From Megalopta genalis (taxonomy: Eukaryota > Arthropoda > Insecta > Hymenoptera > Halictidae): DNA of 64,000 nucleotides. The stretch is from positions 248,001 to 312,000 of the forward strand of contig NW_027476252.1 in the NCBI RefSeq assembly GCF_051020955.1, in the 5' to 3' direction. Made by a program: the position numbers and the translations under genes. This document shows positions 63,531-64,000 of this stretch, piece after piece. The notes beneath the pieces were generated by a model that was given only the letters and a program-made list of their open reading frames with translations, searched no databases and was not told the origin of the DNA. Position 1 is the first letter of the stretch. Every line of letters begins with the position of its first letter.

Positions 63531-64000
63531 TGTTGCGCACGGCACAAAATTAAAACGCCGGAATTCGGGAGGAGACGACACGCGATTTATTTGTCTTGGA
63601 CTCCACAGTCCTTTGAATTACAAGCTTTTGGAGCACGGCTCCGTTCGGCGTATGCAGTGTAGCACGGCTACGACTGGACTATAAAAACTGAAGCACGGCT
63701 TCGTATCGGCGCAAGGGGCGCTAAATTAAACTGTCTGTTCGCTATAATGATACTTGGAGAATCTCGGAGAATTTCGCCGTTATCACATTTGCGGCAGTAT
63801 ATATAGACACCTGGCCGATGCTCAAGGTGACGCATCGTCAGGTGTCGAAAGCCGGTCATTGCCTCCTAAGGCAAAAACGCTGCATGTATACAATTAGGCC
63901 GAGGCGAGCGTTTGACGGTCGGGCCAACGCACGTCGATCGTGTTATTGTCTTGCCGCCTCGCCGTTTATTCGACAAAAACGGCGAGACGGCGTACATCGA
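63531..64000 (-). repeat. 5' LTR of the BEL/Pao element (partial)
   Basis: These are the first 470 bases on the plus strand of a second LTR copy, starting TGTTGCGCACGGC four bases beyond the primer-binding site and cut by the window end. I compared it base by base with 58931-59400 and found no difference. About 45 more bases should follow. Complete identity means very little time has passed since integration, or that gene conversion has homogenised the LTRs. Confidence 0.95.
63798..63805 (-). promoter_or_regulatory. Candidate TATA box of the 5' LTR promoter
   Basis: TATATATA on the minus strand, about 240 bases into the LTR in the sense direction, would place a transcription start near 63770 and keep the hairpin trio in the transcript. 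The same site is at 59198-59205 in the 3' LTR. This is inferred from motif and position only. Confidence 0.5.

Larger units (their letters stand above)
58931..64000 (-). mobile_element. BEL/Pao-type LTR retrotransposon, internally deleted, truncated by window edge
   Basis: The element runs on the minus strand from a 5' LTR at 63531-64000 (continuing off-window, expected end about 64045) to a 3' LTR at 58931-59445. LTR-to-LTR distance is 4600 bp, so the full length is about 5.1 kb, short for a BEL/Pao element. In sense order it has PBS, Gag, protease, a trace of the RT N-terminal region, an RNase H fragment, integrase and PPT. The RT polymerase core is absent, as is the stretch between RNase H and integrase, and the remaining pol pieces lie in different frames. 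BEL/Pao assignment rests on the DUF1759-like Gag, the DQGS protease, the FWE-EE motif and an integrase with a DUF5641-like C-terminus. It sits in satellite DNA and is GC-rich where the host array is AT-rich. Target-site duplication cannot be checked because the right flank is missing. Confidence 0.95.

Noticed and set aside
63411..63540. GTG-initiated N-terminal extension of Gag reaching into the LTR
   Set aside because: It would translate the primer-binding site. The ATG at 63411 gives a Gag N-terminus (MEQLIKEQ) typical of the family.

Overview
The window holds two things: a tandem satellite array filling bases 1-58930, and a GC-rich BEL/Pao LTR retrotransposon on the minus strand from 58931 to the right edge, cut off inside its 5' LTR. 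I find no conventional host gene, tRNA, rRNA or prokaryotic feature. BEL/Pao elements are metazoan. The insect-like Gag/Pol and the tRNA-Tyr-type primer site suggest an arthropod, probably an insect; a finer placement (for example Hymenoptera) would be a guess.

The array is strictly head-to-tail with a 30-bp monomer (about 1,960 copies) built on the core TTAGCTTCAAAT. Five monomer types (A-E) recur in order and give a 150-bp higher-order repeat; 42132-42281 is a clean example. Extra or missing monomers often break that order. By diagnostic variants the array is a mosaic: zone I (1-12.7 kb), zone II (12.7-22.9 kb), mixed zone III (22.9-37.2 kb), zone IV (37.2-57.6 kb, same family as II) and a short zone I-like tail (57.6-58.93 kb). 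Kilobase-scale near-identical duplications lie on top of this, the largest being about 4.2 kb (46245-50538 against 52874-57074). Their offsets are close to whole numbers of 30-bp monomers but mostly not of 150-bp units. Because 30 is divisible by 3 and several frames of the consensus lack stops, long ORFs appear on both strands. I read these as by-products of the repeat, not genes.

The retroelement is about 5.1 kb. Its two LTRs are identical over the 470 bp that can be compared, so insertion was recent. In sense order (right to left) it has: 5' LTR, tRNA-Tyr-type PBS, Gag with three zinc knuckles, a DQG-type aspartic protease, a short frameshifted start of the RT region, a junction where the RT catalytic core is missing, an RNase H fragment, a second deletion, a complete-looking integrase, PPT and 3' LTR. 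It looks non-autonomous, probably mobilised in trans. Its LTR carries three small hairpins with three-way compensatory base changes, the most unexpected signal in the element.
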